From contig CM067059.1 in NCBI GenBank assembly GCA_033980235.1, positions 14,890,100 through 14,954,099 on the forward strand: a DNA stretch of 64,000 nucleotides, given 5' to 3'. Source of the DNA: Diadema setosum. Lineage: Eukaryota; Echinodermata; Echinoidea; Diadematoida; Diadematidae. How positions within the stretch are numbered: position 1 is the stretch's first letter; every line of letters begins with the position of its first letter. The notes under the pieces were generated by a model, which was not told the origin of the DNA, searched no databases, and was given only the letters and a program-made list of their open reading frames with translations. The position numbers and the translations under genes were made by a program. Positions 50,301 through 59,640 of this stretch are shown in pieces.

Positions 50301-51785
50301 TAATGCTTTGCCAGCCGTAGAGATTTCTACCCTTTCTTTGCTTAATTACTCAGTTACTTTCAACTACATGACCAGCATAAATATTTTGTTCCATTTTTGA
50401 AGTTGCTCTTCATATTGAGTCCAAGGGTGACCAACATTACAATTTCCTCGACATGTAAAACTCTAAGTTCCATGCTCTAGTTCTACATGACTGTCCCTGC
50501 CTTCACCCAAATCCTGCAATTCTATCAGTTTGATTTTTTTTTCTGTATACATGTATGTAAAGTCTTTGACTTACTTGTCTGCTTTGGAGGAGCCTGAGCG
50601 ATATTTGAGGTTGGGGCAGCTGCAGCACCAAGGCTTCTTGGCATTGGAGGAGCCTGTGGGATACTTGAGGTTGGGGTAGCTGCAGCACCACGGGCAGGCA
50701 AAGGTGGAGGGTTCAATTTGTCTGCAGGAATTCCTTTCACCTTGATTTGCTTCACATAGGAATCCTCAATTGTCGGGTCGTAGTCGCTCACGAACATGTT
50801 CTGGACGAAGCGTGTCGCGATTGAAGATTTGCCCACGCCGCCTGAACCAAGGATGACAATCTGTAGGGAGGAGGGCACGCAGACTCAGTGAAACAGGCAC
50901 TGATGCGGTTACTAATATTGTATAAGTAAAAAATGATTGATTCATCTTCAATTCTGCTTTTAAAGCACGTGGAAATATTGGTGATAATGATGACGGCTCT
51001 TTCTTACATATGACATTTTGAAGAGATGTAGTTTCAGACATGTAGTACCTGCTGTGTCTATTTCATCAAAAATATTTTCAGAGGGCAGAAAAGAAAAGGA
51101 AGAAAAGGAGGGAAAATGGGGAGGAGGAATAGGAAGAGGAAAGTAAAAGCAAAAGGGATAGGAAAGTGACAAAATGAAAATAAGGTCCCGTCCTTCCCCT
51201 CTCCCCCTCCCCCCCCCCCAAAAAAAAAAGAACCCTCAAGAGGGGAACAAAACAGGAAGGAGTTGGAGGATATGGAGAACAAGATAGAGAAGAATAAAAA
51301 GAAGACAAAAAGAGGACAAGAAAAAGTAGGAGCAGATAAAGAAAAGAGAAAAGGAGAAAAGGAAGATGGACATGGAGTAGTAGGAGGGGTAAAAAAGAGC
51401 AAACGCAGAAGAACAAATCCTGGGGGTGGGGGGGGGGGGGGGCGGGTGGGAAGGGGTGTTTTCATCAAATGTTCAAAAAACAGAAGGATCGTACATACCT
51501 TGTATTTGGAGTCATAGCGAGGGATCTCTCGGACCAGGGCCTCAAAACTCTCCGGTACATTGCTCCCAGTCAGGGCTGAAGTCTCCATGAAAACCATGCC
51601 ATGTTTGGTGGCAGCAGCCTGTCCTTCAGCAGCGGTCACCTGTCTCTCGCTCTCAAGGTCACTCTTGTTTCCCACGAGGGCCTACACAATAGAGAATAAG
51701 AATGAAAATAATGGTATTGATAAAAAAATAGTGGTAGTAGTAGTAGTAGTACTTAGTAGTAATAACAATAATAATAATAACAATA

Positions 51786-51816
<31 letters not shown>

Positions 51817-54800
51817 CGTTATTATTATTATTATCATTATTATTATTATTATTGCTATTATCATTATCATTATTGCTATTATTGTTATTATCATTATTAT
51901 TATCAGTATTATCATTATAACTTTGACCATAATAAAACTGAAAAATTAACAATAATCCTATTACAAATACACAAATGCACACCTACACACACCACCCCCA
52001 GCACACACACACACACACAAGTTAAAACCACAAATAACGACACAAGGCATTGACACACAGACCAACACACACACATGGACACACACTGGTTCGTAATAGT
52101 ACCATTCTCATTACAAAAAGCAAAAAAAAATTATGGTATATATGCTCACCACCTCACAATGCCAATTCAATATACACCGTGCACCACTTTCGGTAAAAAC
52201 AGCAATTTAAGGTGCGACACGCACAGTACTTTGTGGAATATAAAATTTCAAAATCTTTGGCGGTCACCATTCTCGCTGGACAACTTTGTGCCTTTTTAGC
52301 AAAAAAAATAATCTCACTGTAAATATTTCAAAATTTGGGTTGCAGTCAGGTTCATGATGGGAAAAAAAAAAACCAAACATTATTTTTAATGCAATGAGAA
52401 CAGCACTACTGAACGGTGGAATGAATGGCTGACAGTGGAGCAGGTTATTAGTCAGGACCAGCTGAAAATCAAACTTCAACTTACAGAGGGAATGTGCTTG
52501 ACATCCCTAATCCGGAGACCGAGTTCATAGATCTTGATGGCCTCATCCAGAGTCTTCTTATCCGTGATGGAGTATACTATCATCAGACCCTGGGCATTTC
52601 TCATGTACTGTTGAGAAGACACAGTGAATCAGTAATGTACAGGAATACCACCAGCAGAACAAATACATAAACATCAGAGAAGTTCAAAACACCCCGCCCC
52701 CCCCCCCCCCCCCAAGTCACATAAAGTAAGACAAGTCCTCTTTGGAAAGGATCTATCATAATGAACATTTTGAGAATTTTATCTAATCACAGCATGACTT
52801 CATGATATATATTTATGAAATTCTGTCCAAATGCTACATCATTCCATCAGCTCATGAACAAGGTAGAACAGAAATAATCATTTAAAGCACTTCTTACTCA
52901 TCAAAGATGTGATGACAAAATATTGGGGTAATGTTGTGAAAACCTTTGCACCGCCCCAAGCTTTTCTATCCAATGAAAGAATTAGCTACAAAAAATTGCA
53001 AGAATACAATCATATCTTTTGCATGGCTGGGACTCAACACTAATTTCTTTTTTTTTTCTCTCTCTCTGGGAGTCTATCCACGCCACTAAGATTTTTAAGA
53101 CTGAAATTTTGGTGGTCCAAAAAAGAAACATAGTGGCCCAAAATAATCAGAAACATATCAATCCATATTGAATGTTAAGTGCCCAATCGCGCCACCAAAG
53201 GATAGACTTCTTGGAAATTTGGTGGCCCAACATCAATTCTTCGTGGCCCCAGGCTTCCGCCAATGTAGAGCTCTGCAAGGTATTCTCAACCATTCAAAGA
53301 TTTAGATAAGTGTCTATATCAACAGTAAAGGTGCAGTAACAACTTTATTCTTTTTCTTCTTCTCTTTGTTATTTCTAATATCTTAATCATCATTATTAGA
53401 TTTCTTATTGATAATCATTGTCACCACTGTTATTAGCTTAATTTTTTTACCTTCAATATGTTACGACTTGAACTACACTTATAAATAAGATCGTCATCAG
53501 GGCAAGTATATATTATGAAAAAGGAAAACCTATCTGAATCAATATCAGGCTCCTTGTTTCAAATGGAAAAGAAACAGATAAAATGTACATCATATCCCCT
53601 TGTGAAGAATTGACAGGTTTGCTGCATTTTTGTTCAAGTTTTCAGAAGTAATAAAGTGGATTCTAATGCATTGCACAGAAAAAAACCCCACATATAATGT
53701 TCTGCAATGGGTAAAGGCAATTACGAGCAAAGAATGGGGATGGCAGAACACAAAGAAACAAAACTAAACTAAACTAGAACTTTGTTTCACTTCTTGTTGC
53801 TTCATTATGCCAGTCTGTAAACAAAAAAAAAAAAAAAAAATCTCCTCTAATTCTAGTATAGCAAACACTACTCCATAAATCCACAAACAAGCTATTGCCA
53901 AATGATTCAAAGATAAAAACATGCACTAAACAGTTGGTTATACAGTTTCAATTGATTCTCAGTAGTGTACACAATGACACACCGAGGTCCGGCTCTTATA
54001 TTTTAATCAAATATTTGTCTTCCGGTATTCAAGTTAAAAGTATCTCTATGCTGCACTGATGTCCTAGTGGGGTATCACCATATGATCTTGTCTGATAAGA
54101 TTGAAGTAAAAAAAAAAATCAAATATTAACTTAAAGGAACAAACTACTCTGAAGCCTGCACTACATTTATACAATTAATGCTAATTCAATAATCAGTTGT
54201 TGCCAGACAAAATTGTAAACCAATGTAAGAAGTAGAAAAAGAAAGAAACTATAGTAGCAAGACAAGACAATGGATCATAAGCTGAAACATACAAACAAAT
54301 AAAAAACAAAAAAGGAAATGAAATGCCCTGTTAAATTTCTGATCTGTGATCCACCATTGTATGGACTGATATATTTAATCAATTTACAGCCTACAATTGC
54401 ATAGAAATAAGTAATTTATGAGAAACGATAGAACAGAAAGATTTGACAGTTATACATAAGGGCTCTTACTGGTAAATGTCGTGGTGGCCGGCCGGTTTTC
54501 AAATTTAAAGATCATTGACGCTCTCCATTTTGTTTCTTACATATTGATTTAATTTGCTTCACATTCAAATGACAAGAATCCTTACCTGATCCCTCATAGC
54601 AGAAAACTCCTCCTGTCCAGCAGTGTCTAAGATGTCCAGTAGGCACGCCTGCCAGGAAACACATCACATCCACCGATTTATTATCAAAAGAGCCTATCAC
54701 ACAGGGAGAATTATCAACTTTCTATACACATGATTATTGAGTTTACTCATTTTGTAGACTTGTGTGACAGCAATCTTTTTGCCAATCTATTTTCCTTCTT

Positions 54801-56111
54801 GCAGTTATTGTATCATGAAGGAAGTCTAGAGCTACTACGTTATTATCGAGGTGGTAATAAAAGTTTGAGTCATCTCAACTGGGTGTGTTCTGTGTGCATA
54901 ATTTTTGCTTTTAAAAAAGCACAAAGAAATTGATACTTTTGAAAATATTTTCTACCTATGGCACACGATATAAGGTCATAAAAATCAAAATGAAATACAA
55001 CTCTAAAATGTGAAAAAAAAAAAGGATGACAAGTAGTTTGAATTGATTTGAATCAATTTTAGCAGCACCAGGATCATAAAAATATATCGTAGGTACAAAA
55101 GGGAAGAAGAAAACACCGATGCACACACTTGAAAAACGTATGACATATATATGCAAAAGGCTAGTTTTCATGCATGGTACAGTTGTTCAAGAAATCATGT
55201 TCTGCCACTTCAAATTAGATTTCAGTGTTCCTCCACTTCTCATTTTTAACAGAAACTCAATGATTCAATATAGGTTTTAGTTTTGTCTTATTTTTAAATT
55301 CCATACACTTTTCTTTTTACAGTAAATTTCCCAGTTTCTCTTTTACACACATTTTGAGGGTGAAAGCCAAATTATTTACTCAAACCATCACCTATTCAGA
55401 ATTTTGCATTCCTTTTGACATGTACTGGACCTTGTAAATACCAAAGCATTGTTCTCAGCTGAGTACTGAAAAAAAAAATAAGAGCAGTGAAAAGTCAAAG
55501 GTTGAGCTGCTGTGAGAGGCAACCCAAGAGAACAATGACGTGCCATCAAAGCTTTTGCCATATATATGACAAACTGAATGACCTTGCTTCTTTTGTGAGG
55601 ACCCATATAAATTTAGCCATTTTCTCTATATGGATAGTTATTACAATACTTCAAGCCATACTTCTACAAATACAGTCCCTGTAAAACCCATGTTTAAAAG
55701 AAAATGTTTATCAAATGGGTGTGCTGGAAATTATGAGTTGAGTTCCTTCAACATAATAATGCCTCACACAATGGCAACACTATCTTGCCTTCCACCAGAA
55801 GCACAAGATTTGTGAAGCTAACATTGTGAAGATAGAGTTGCAACAAATAAAACAGGCATTCCTGCCTATATTCCAGTAAATCTAACCATGTCAAATTGGC
55901 ATGTATATATCAGTACCAAATCAAATGATTTGTCTCATCTAAGCCCACATCAGTTGCAGCAAAATGACCTTACCTCGCCTTCTTCATCATCTTTGGAGCT
56001 GACTTTCATCTTCAGGTTGCCAAGGCCACCAGAGACTTCTTCGTCATCAAACGCTTCCTCCTCTTCATCGCTGGCATCTCGGCAGTACACGTACTTGCTT
56101 CCAAACTCCAT
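33267..56111 (-). CDS. cpras1: Circularly permutated Ras protein 1 (permuted GTPase plus vWA)
   Basis: An 18-exon gene for 877 aa. Exons: 56111-55974, 54648-54586, 52607-52485, 51681-51499, 50860-50575, 50117-50061, 47146-46918, 46310-46262, 45789-45621, 44123-44036, 41694-41491, 40411-40207, 39408-39160, 38614-38492, 37410-37315, 36230-36139, 34414-34282, 33413-33267 (TGA 33267-33269). Every junction has GT-AG and phases add up without a gap. Ras motifs occur in the order G3 DTAGQE (54-59), G4 NKSD (113-116), G5 ETSAL (141-145), G1 GSGGVGKS (174-181), G2 YDPTIEDSY (196-204): a circular permutation. A zinc-ribbon-like segment (about 333-363) and a vWA domain with MIDAS DMSGS (417-421) follow. 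The name follows Dictyostelium and invertebrate annotations; cellular role is poorly known. GTP binding is expected because all five G motifs are kept. Confidence 0.93.
34049..34213. mobile_element. Fold-back MITE in a cpras1 intron
   Basis: 165 bp; left arm GGGTGTTTCATCAAGCTGTT and AAGAACGACTAGTGATCAGT, right arm their inverse ACTGATCACCAGTCGTTCTT and AACAGCTTTATGAAACACCC. Confidence 0.8.
34686..35456. mobile_element. piggyBac-like MITE in a cpras1 intron
   Basis: TTAA at both outer edges, with inverted ends CCCTAATCAGGCTGGG and CCCAGCCTGATTAGGG directly inside. Inner GGATTCCGCCCCCCC blocks also occur at both ends. TTAA duplication plus CCC-starting TIR is the piggyBac signature. 771 bp including the TTAAs, no transposase. 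Confidence 0.65.
39485..40045. repeat. G-rich 16-bp minisatellite
   Basis: GGTGGAGGTAGGGAGG and close variants (AGACAGG, AGGCAGG) are repeated about 35 times in the intron just upstream of cpras1 exon 13. The G strand is +, the gene's template. A reverse-strand Pro/Ser/Leu ORF through it is an artefact of the repeat. Confidence 0.9.
40887..41325 (+). mobile_element. Tsp/pearl-like element B (single core, hairpin end)
   Basis: Starts around GCTCACCTGAG (40909-40919) and ends with an ACRG-type tail (CGACAGACGACAGACGCCGG, about 41245-41280) followed by a 14-bp-stem hairpin at 41291-41321 (AGCTCACTTGAGCC-TTC-GGCTCAGGTGAGCT). The 5' motif is the inverse of the 3' hairpin arm. Lies in a cpras1 intron. 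No tandem core. Confidence 0.6.
42231..43516 (+). mobile_element. Tsp/pearl-like element C with 161-bp monomers
   Basis: Begins ATACCCCCGCC and ends with the inverse GGCGGGGGTAT (43506-43516). Between are about seven monomers of 159-163 bp, an ACCG/CCGCCCG tail (about 43408-43470) and a hairpin CAAAC-TTC-GTTTG near 43491. Monomers share GATCTTTCCTTGATCTTC, GCCGTTACCATGGCAACG and GTCTTGCACATCT. Same plan as elements A, B and D; lies in a cpras1 intron. Confidence 0.65.
42302..43282 (+). repeat. Seven X-box-like palindromes at about 161-bp spacing
   Basis: GTTACCATGGCAAC occurs at 42463, 42624, 42786, 42949, 43110 and 43269, and with a final T instead of C at 42302. This fits the RFX X-box consensus (GTNRCC, short spacer, RGYAAC). 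Presence is seen directly; binding is inference. Confidence 0.85.
44189..44766. mobile_element. Long palindromic MITE in a cpras1 intron
   Basis: 578 bp; TTAAAGGACAAGTTCACCTT at the left and AAGGTGAACTTGTCCTTTAA at the right. Pairing continues inward (CAACAATATTAGTAGAACAC against GTGTTCTACTAATATTGCTA, and ATATGCGTACAACA against TGTTGTACGCATGT). TTAA at both tips would fit a piggyBac-type duplication but is part of the palindrome, so this is not decided. Confidence 0.8.
45135..45250. repeat. Dispersed CAACTGGT repeat, copy 2
   Basis: Same motif order as 32955-33180: TTACTGGAAAGTTAAAGTTG, CTTCTGGTTTCAACTGGTA, GACCAGTTAAAA, CTGGTTTGTATTTT. Confidence 0.65.
46262..47146 (-). other. cpras1: cpras1 exons 7-8: zinc-ribbon-like segment
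   Basis: Basic start ([18 protein letters not shown]), then [18 protein letters not shown] and, across the exon 7/8 junction, [13 protein letters not shown]. The CX4C...CX2C spacing and the flanking residues resemble the Sec23/Sec24 zinc finger, but the first pair has four rather than two residues between cysteines. Zinc binding is inferred. Confidence 0.8.
46696..46757. repeat. GGAA microsatellite
   Basis: About 14 uninterrupted GGAA/GAAG units in the intron between cpras1 exons 7 and 8. Confidence 0.9.
47964..48135. mobile_element. hAT-like MITE with TTTTGGTGGCC motifs
   Basis: 172 bp between CAGGGCTCCACACTAAC and its inverse GTTAGTGTCGAGCCCTG. Inside, TTTTGGTGGCC(C) recurs four times. 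CAGGG ends suggest hAT, with flanks GATACGG and GATAAGG as an imperfect duplication. A diverged relative lies at 53028-53285. Confidence 0.55.
48139..48222 (+). repeat. Degenerate telomere-like TTAGGG tract
   Basis: About a dozen TTAGGG-like units (GATTAGGGTTAGGGTTACG, GGCTTAGGGTTAGGATTAGG). Short and degraded, directly beside the hAT-like MITE; a fossil interstitial tract rather than a telomere. Confidence 0.7.
50061..50860 (-). other. cpras1: cpras1 exons 5-6: Ras P-loop/switch I half and linker
   Basis: Exon 5 (50860-50575) begins [13 protein letters not shown], so the Ras N-terminus directly follows its own C-terminus. [12 protein letters not shown] supplies switch I with the Mg-coordinating Thr (T199). 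Then comes a Pro/Ala linker containing two near-repeats of about 20 aa ([14 protein letters not shown] and [14 protein letters not shown]), coded by a 60-bp duplication. Exon 6 (50117-50061, 57 nt) codes [18 protein letters not shown]; it is small but both splice sites and phases fit. Confidence 0.88.
51735..51925. repeat. ATT/TAG trinucleotide microsatellite
   Basis: Long imperfect TTA/ATT array next to cpras1 exon 4. Ile- and Asn-rich ORFs in it are artefacts. Confidence 0.9.
53028..53285. repeat. Diverged relative of the TTTGGTGGCC MITE
   Basis: GACTCAACACTAATTTC at the left, CCGCCAATGTAGAGCTCTG at the right, and AAATTTTGGTGG(T/C)CCA between, in the order seen at 47964-48135. Confidence 0.5.
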
Positions 56112-56128
56112 GGCGAGTCAGTCAAAAT
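56112..56128 (-). other. cpras1: 5' UTR end of cpras1 exon carrying the ATG
   Basis: A CAG acceptor (complement of CTG at 56129-56131) lies 17 bases upstream of ATG 56111, so the start codon exon is probably preceded by a separate noncoding exon. Confidence 0.5.
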
Positions 56129-56860
56129 CTGGGGCATGAAACAAGAAATAATTTGCATACTTAGCCCACAGTGATACTGAAAATTGCAACAACCTCAGCA
56201 GGTTTCCATGCAGAACATGTAGCTTCCCAGCATCAAATAAAGCTAGATATGTATAAACTTCCATTTGTGTACTGCAATGTGTTACTTTAAACGAATTAAA
56301 ATAATGATGTTAAGGAGAACAATTCTAGTGATGGGTAATCAGTAGCAAAATAGAGTAAAAGGGAAAATAGGTGATGTTACATAATTCTCACCCCTTAAGT
56401 CTCACCCCTAATTGCAACAAAATCCCCATTCCCACTCATATAGTCGCTATCATTAGCCTTTTCTTATTTCCCTCACTCAAATTGACCATGACAACAGTGT
56501 TAGGGCAAGGTTGATGCTGTTACTATGGTTACACAATCTACTACTTAATTAACGTATGGCATGTTCCTAGCTGTTTAACGCACTGCCACTAGCATCGCAG
56601 TAACTGTCATACACACTCAGATATGCCAGCACTATCCTTTTTTTTCTGAACTTGGCTGAGGTTGCTTGATTAGTGAAGAGAAGAGATGAGGAAAAAAAAA
56701 AAAAACGGTGGGAGTACATGCGAGGGAGAGTGGATTGAAAAAAAATTTAGTCTCTTGCATCTTTAGCCATGATTCAGAGCCATCTTTTCACAACATGCAC
56801 TGGAGCATGAATCCCACCTCTCTAAACTGACCATACCATAGTGGTATCCGCATTCCTAGG

Positions 56861-56955
56861 CCAATACACACACACACACACACACACATACACACACGCG
56901 CACGCACACACACACACACACACACACAGACACACACACACATGCACACACAGAA
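56861..56955. repeat. CA microsatellite upstream of cpras1 coding start
   Basis: Imperfect ACAC run of about 90 bp in the presumed first intron. Confidence 0.9.
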
Positions 56956-57234
56956 AGACTTCCACGCCACTGCTGTCAATATATGAGGACCGCCCAGGGC
57001 TGCCAAACCAATGGTAATGTGTATACAGCTCTGCTATATTGTAGGCATGGGTGACTCACGCCCATCGCATTGCACCATTCAGCCGCAACACTACCAGCAA
57101 GCACAGAATGACAACATGTCTGTGAAGCTTGCAAGCTTTGGGCTTGTGTTGAATATGACCAGTATTATCTTTCTCTTTCTGCTCGTGGGATGCATTTCCT
57201 CCCTGCAAGAAAAGAAACTGAAGCTAGATTCAGA

Positions 57235-57517
57235 TTCTATATAATACCATCAACATTTCTACAGAGACTCCAACTCTCCCGTTTTTGACGGGAGATCTCC
57301 CGCTCTGTGTCTCCCATTGGAAAGGATTTCTTACTTATTGCTATCGTATGTTGAAAAAATAAGCCTTCGATAGCACCATAGAGCATCTAGAACCCTAGGA
57401 ACTTCGCGCTTCGCACGCATCAACTTAGAGTCTCCCGTTAGCTAGAGGTTTCGGGCGGGAGAATCTCCAGATATCAGAAGGTGCTTGATCTGTTTCTATA
57501 TAATACCATCAACATTT
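57235..57517. mobile_element. Insert of about 235 bp between 24-bp direct repeats
   Basis: An identical 24-base sequence starting TTCTATATAATACCATC occurs at 57235-57258 and 57494-57517. The segment between repeats TCTCCCG motifs (TCTCCCGTTTTTGACGGGAG, GATCTCCCGC, TCTCCCGTTAGC, CGGGCGGGAGA). Either an insertion with an unusually long target duplication, as in target-primed retroposition, or a local duplication. No poly-A tail is seen. Confidence 0.5.
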
Positions 57518-58631
57518 GTGCAGAGATTTATAAAAAAAATAGTGGTTTGAACCTCATCCTCACTGCCGACCACATTCAAACACATTCTGGGCATTTTTCA
57601 CTATAGCCAATTCTTGATTTGCCTTTAATCCCCTTTATTTGTCAATAACCACTCTCACTATTGTTAAAAGAGCATATAATTTGGTCTATGGTGAATTTCT
57701 TCCAGTAGTAAACTGCCATGTGGGCTGCATCCATAACATAATTTAGCTTTAAAAACAACATTGAAATGAGGACCCAAGAAGGGGGGGGGGGGGGGGGGGA
57801 ACTGTCAAAAAACAAAAACAAAAACCAAGCTGGAATTTGGTTCCAGTTTTACGATCACTGCAGAATATCACTGGCATAATACTCAAATATTATTAACCAA
57901 ATGTTGCAGACAGAATCATGTTTGCTGGAAGAGTAACCGCAAGAGCGACCCCAACACATACGTGCTATACAGCGCCCTGCAACGGGGTTACTGCAAGAGC
58001 AGCCATGACAATGTCAATGGTAGCACACATGTCAATGGACCATCTCGTGGCAAGATACCCTGCCATGTTTACATACCTCTAATATGCTGAGCCACTCCTG
58101 GCAACTCTTACAACTTTGTTAAATGGGTCACTGACTGGTAAATGATTAATTGTCCAAATGCGTCCACCTTAACAGTTCTTCTAATTACACTAAAAACCAA
58201 GTCACACAACTAGAAACTAAATTGCTAACTTAATATGTTGACAAATCCTTGAAACACATCCAAAGTTGACCACCTTGGAACAGATGTCATCCAAGCACAA
58301 TATGGTGTATTACCAGGTTGGGCTTTTAGTACCATGCAGGTATGTTGTATTACCAGGTTGTTACCAAGAGCATACTGGTAATTCATCATACAGTCCCCAA
58401 TTGATAGCAATTATGTCACAAAATCTAGCAACAAACAAAAAATATGCACAATGCTCTGACAAAATCAGAAAAGATTTACACTATTCACAACAAAACCCAT
58501 GACATCCCAAGGGTTCGATCACCCCAAGATTCTTTCCTTTGAAACGGGGATGGATTCTTGTTCCTTGACCCCCATCAGCTCACAGATCTTGAATATACTA
58601 GATAATCTAGTCACTGGGTAGAACAGGGGCC

Positions 58632-59150
58632 GCGGTGTTTCAAGAAGAATCTAAGTTGAACTTTAATTTTAAGATTGACTAAAAATTATGGTATATGCTG
58701 TGTGTCTTCAATGTTGCTCAACTTTCTACTATGATGAAAAATGAAGATTTTGGATACTTTTTTTCATGTAAATCTAGCCATGATAATAGAAGTGTAGGCG
58801 CCTACTTTAAATTTGCTGAAACACCATCTCCGTCAAAGTTTATGAGTCTGGTTCCTCTGTTGTATAAGATGCATAAGAATCATATATCACAAAGTATTTC
58901 AGATTATTGCCATGGTAACCAGGACAATGGAATTTAATATTCTGTAAACATTCATGATAAAGAAGTGCGTGGTGATTATGCTAATGAATTGAACAGGGAA
59001 ACCAGTGGCATACCATAATTTCTAGTTACCTACCTATGGATACCTATGCTATGGAAGCTTCTGAACGCAGGCTGAGCCTCTGTATTAGTTAATCTTAAAT
59101 TAAAGTTTAAGTTCGACTTCGTGAAATACTACACAGATTGAATTCTGTTT
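58632..59150. mobile_element. Inverted-repeat element upstream of cpras1
   Basis: Left arm TTTCAAGAAGAATCTAAGTT then GAACTTTAATTTTAAGATTGA; right arm TTAATCTTAAATTAAAGTTT then AAGTTCGACTTCGTGAAATA. Arms about 40 bp, inside about 400 bp without ORF. Confidence 0.6.
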
Positions 59151-59329
59151 CAACATAATATTCTCTAGCTGTCATCATCGAAGCTTCGAAGACGAAGTGG
59201 GACAAACCAAATAGAGCCGATCTACAGTATTACAGATCAACGTGTGGTATAAACGTTAAACATGAGTTCTAAATTTACACTTTATTGAGCAAAAGGCTTC
59301 AACAGTTTGGCTGTTTAATAAGTACGCAC

Positions 59330-59640
59330 CTTTCGATCTCTGTGTCTCAGCAATCCAGATTGTATATTTAGCAGTTCCCCTGGGCAGGACCATGCATCAG
59401 GCAACGACCCAGCAATTGTAAAATTGTAAGCACTACTGCGCAATGTTTTTATAGACAATTACCGACGACTCGGTCGAGGGTTTCTTTCACGTACAATACA
59501 GTCGATAGCGAAGATCCCCCGTCTCGAAATAGAACATTACGCTAGAAACTGTGTACTTCTCTCATTGGTCAAAACTGACGTCATAAGAACGAACACCCCG
59601 CCCTTCAGCTATTCTTAGTCTGCACCGAAGACAAGCTTTA
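59330..59640 (-). promoter_or_regulatory. cpras1: Possible 5' noncoding exon and promoter of cpras1
   Basis: A strong donor on the - strand (GAAAG followed by GTGCGT, AC at 59328-59329) could pair with the acceptor at 56129. Upstream sequence to about 59640 is less AT-rich than its surroundings. No TATA box is obvious. This is inference from the splice sites only. Confidence 0.3.

Larger units (their letters stand above)
51499..56111 (-). other. cpras1: cpras1 exons 1-4: Ras switch II to C-terminal half
   Basis: ATG at 56111 ([10 protein letters not shown]) opens an acidic leader, then [14 protein letters not shown] matches the Ras beta2-beta3 strands. Exon 2 holds [20 protein letters not shown], nearly identical to Ras G3/switch II. 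Exon 3 reads [14 protein letters not shown], exon 4 [15 protein letters not shown] and VFMETSAL, ending [12 protein letters not shown], the usual end of a Ras domain. These four exons are 46, 21, 41 and 61 codons long and every intron among them is phase 0. Confidence 0.93.

Noticed and set aside
51560..51982. Ile- and Asn-rich ORFs
   Set aside because: Translation of the ATT trinucleotide microsatellite.
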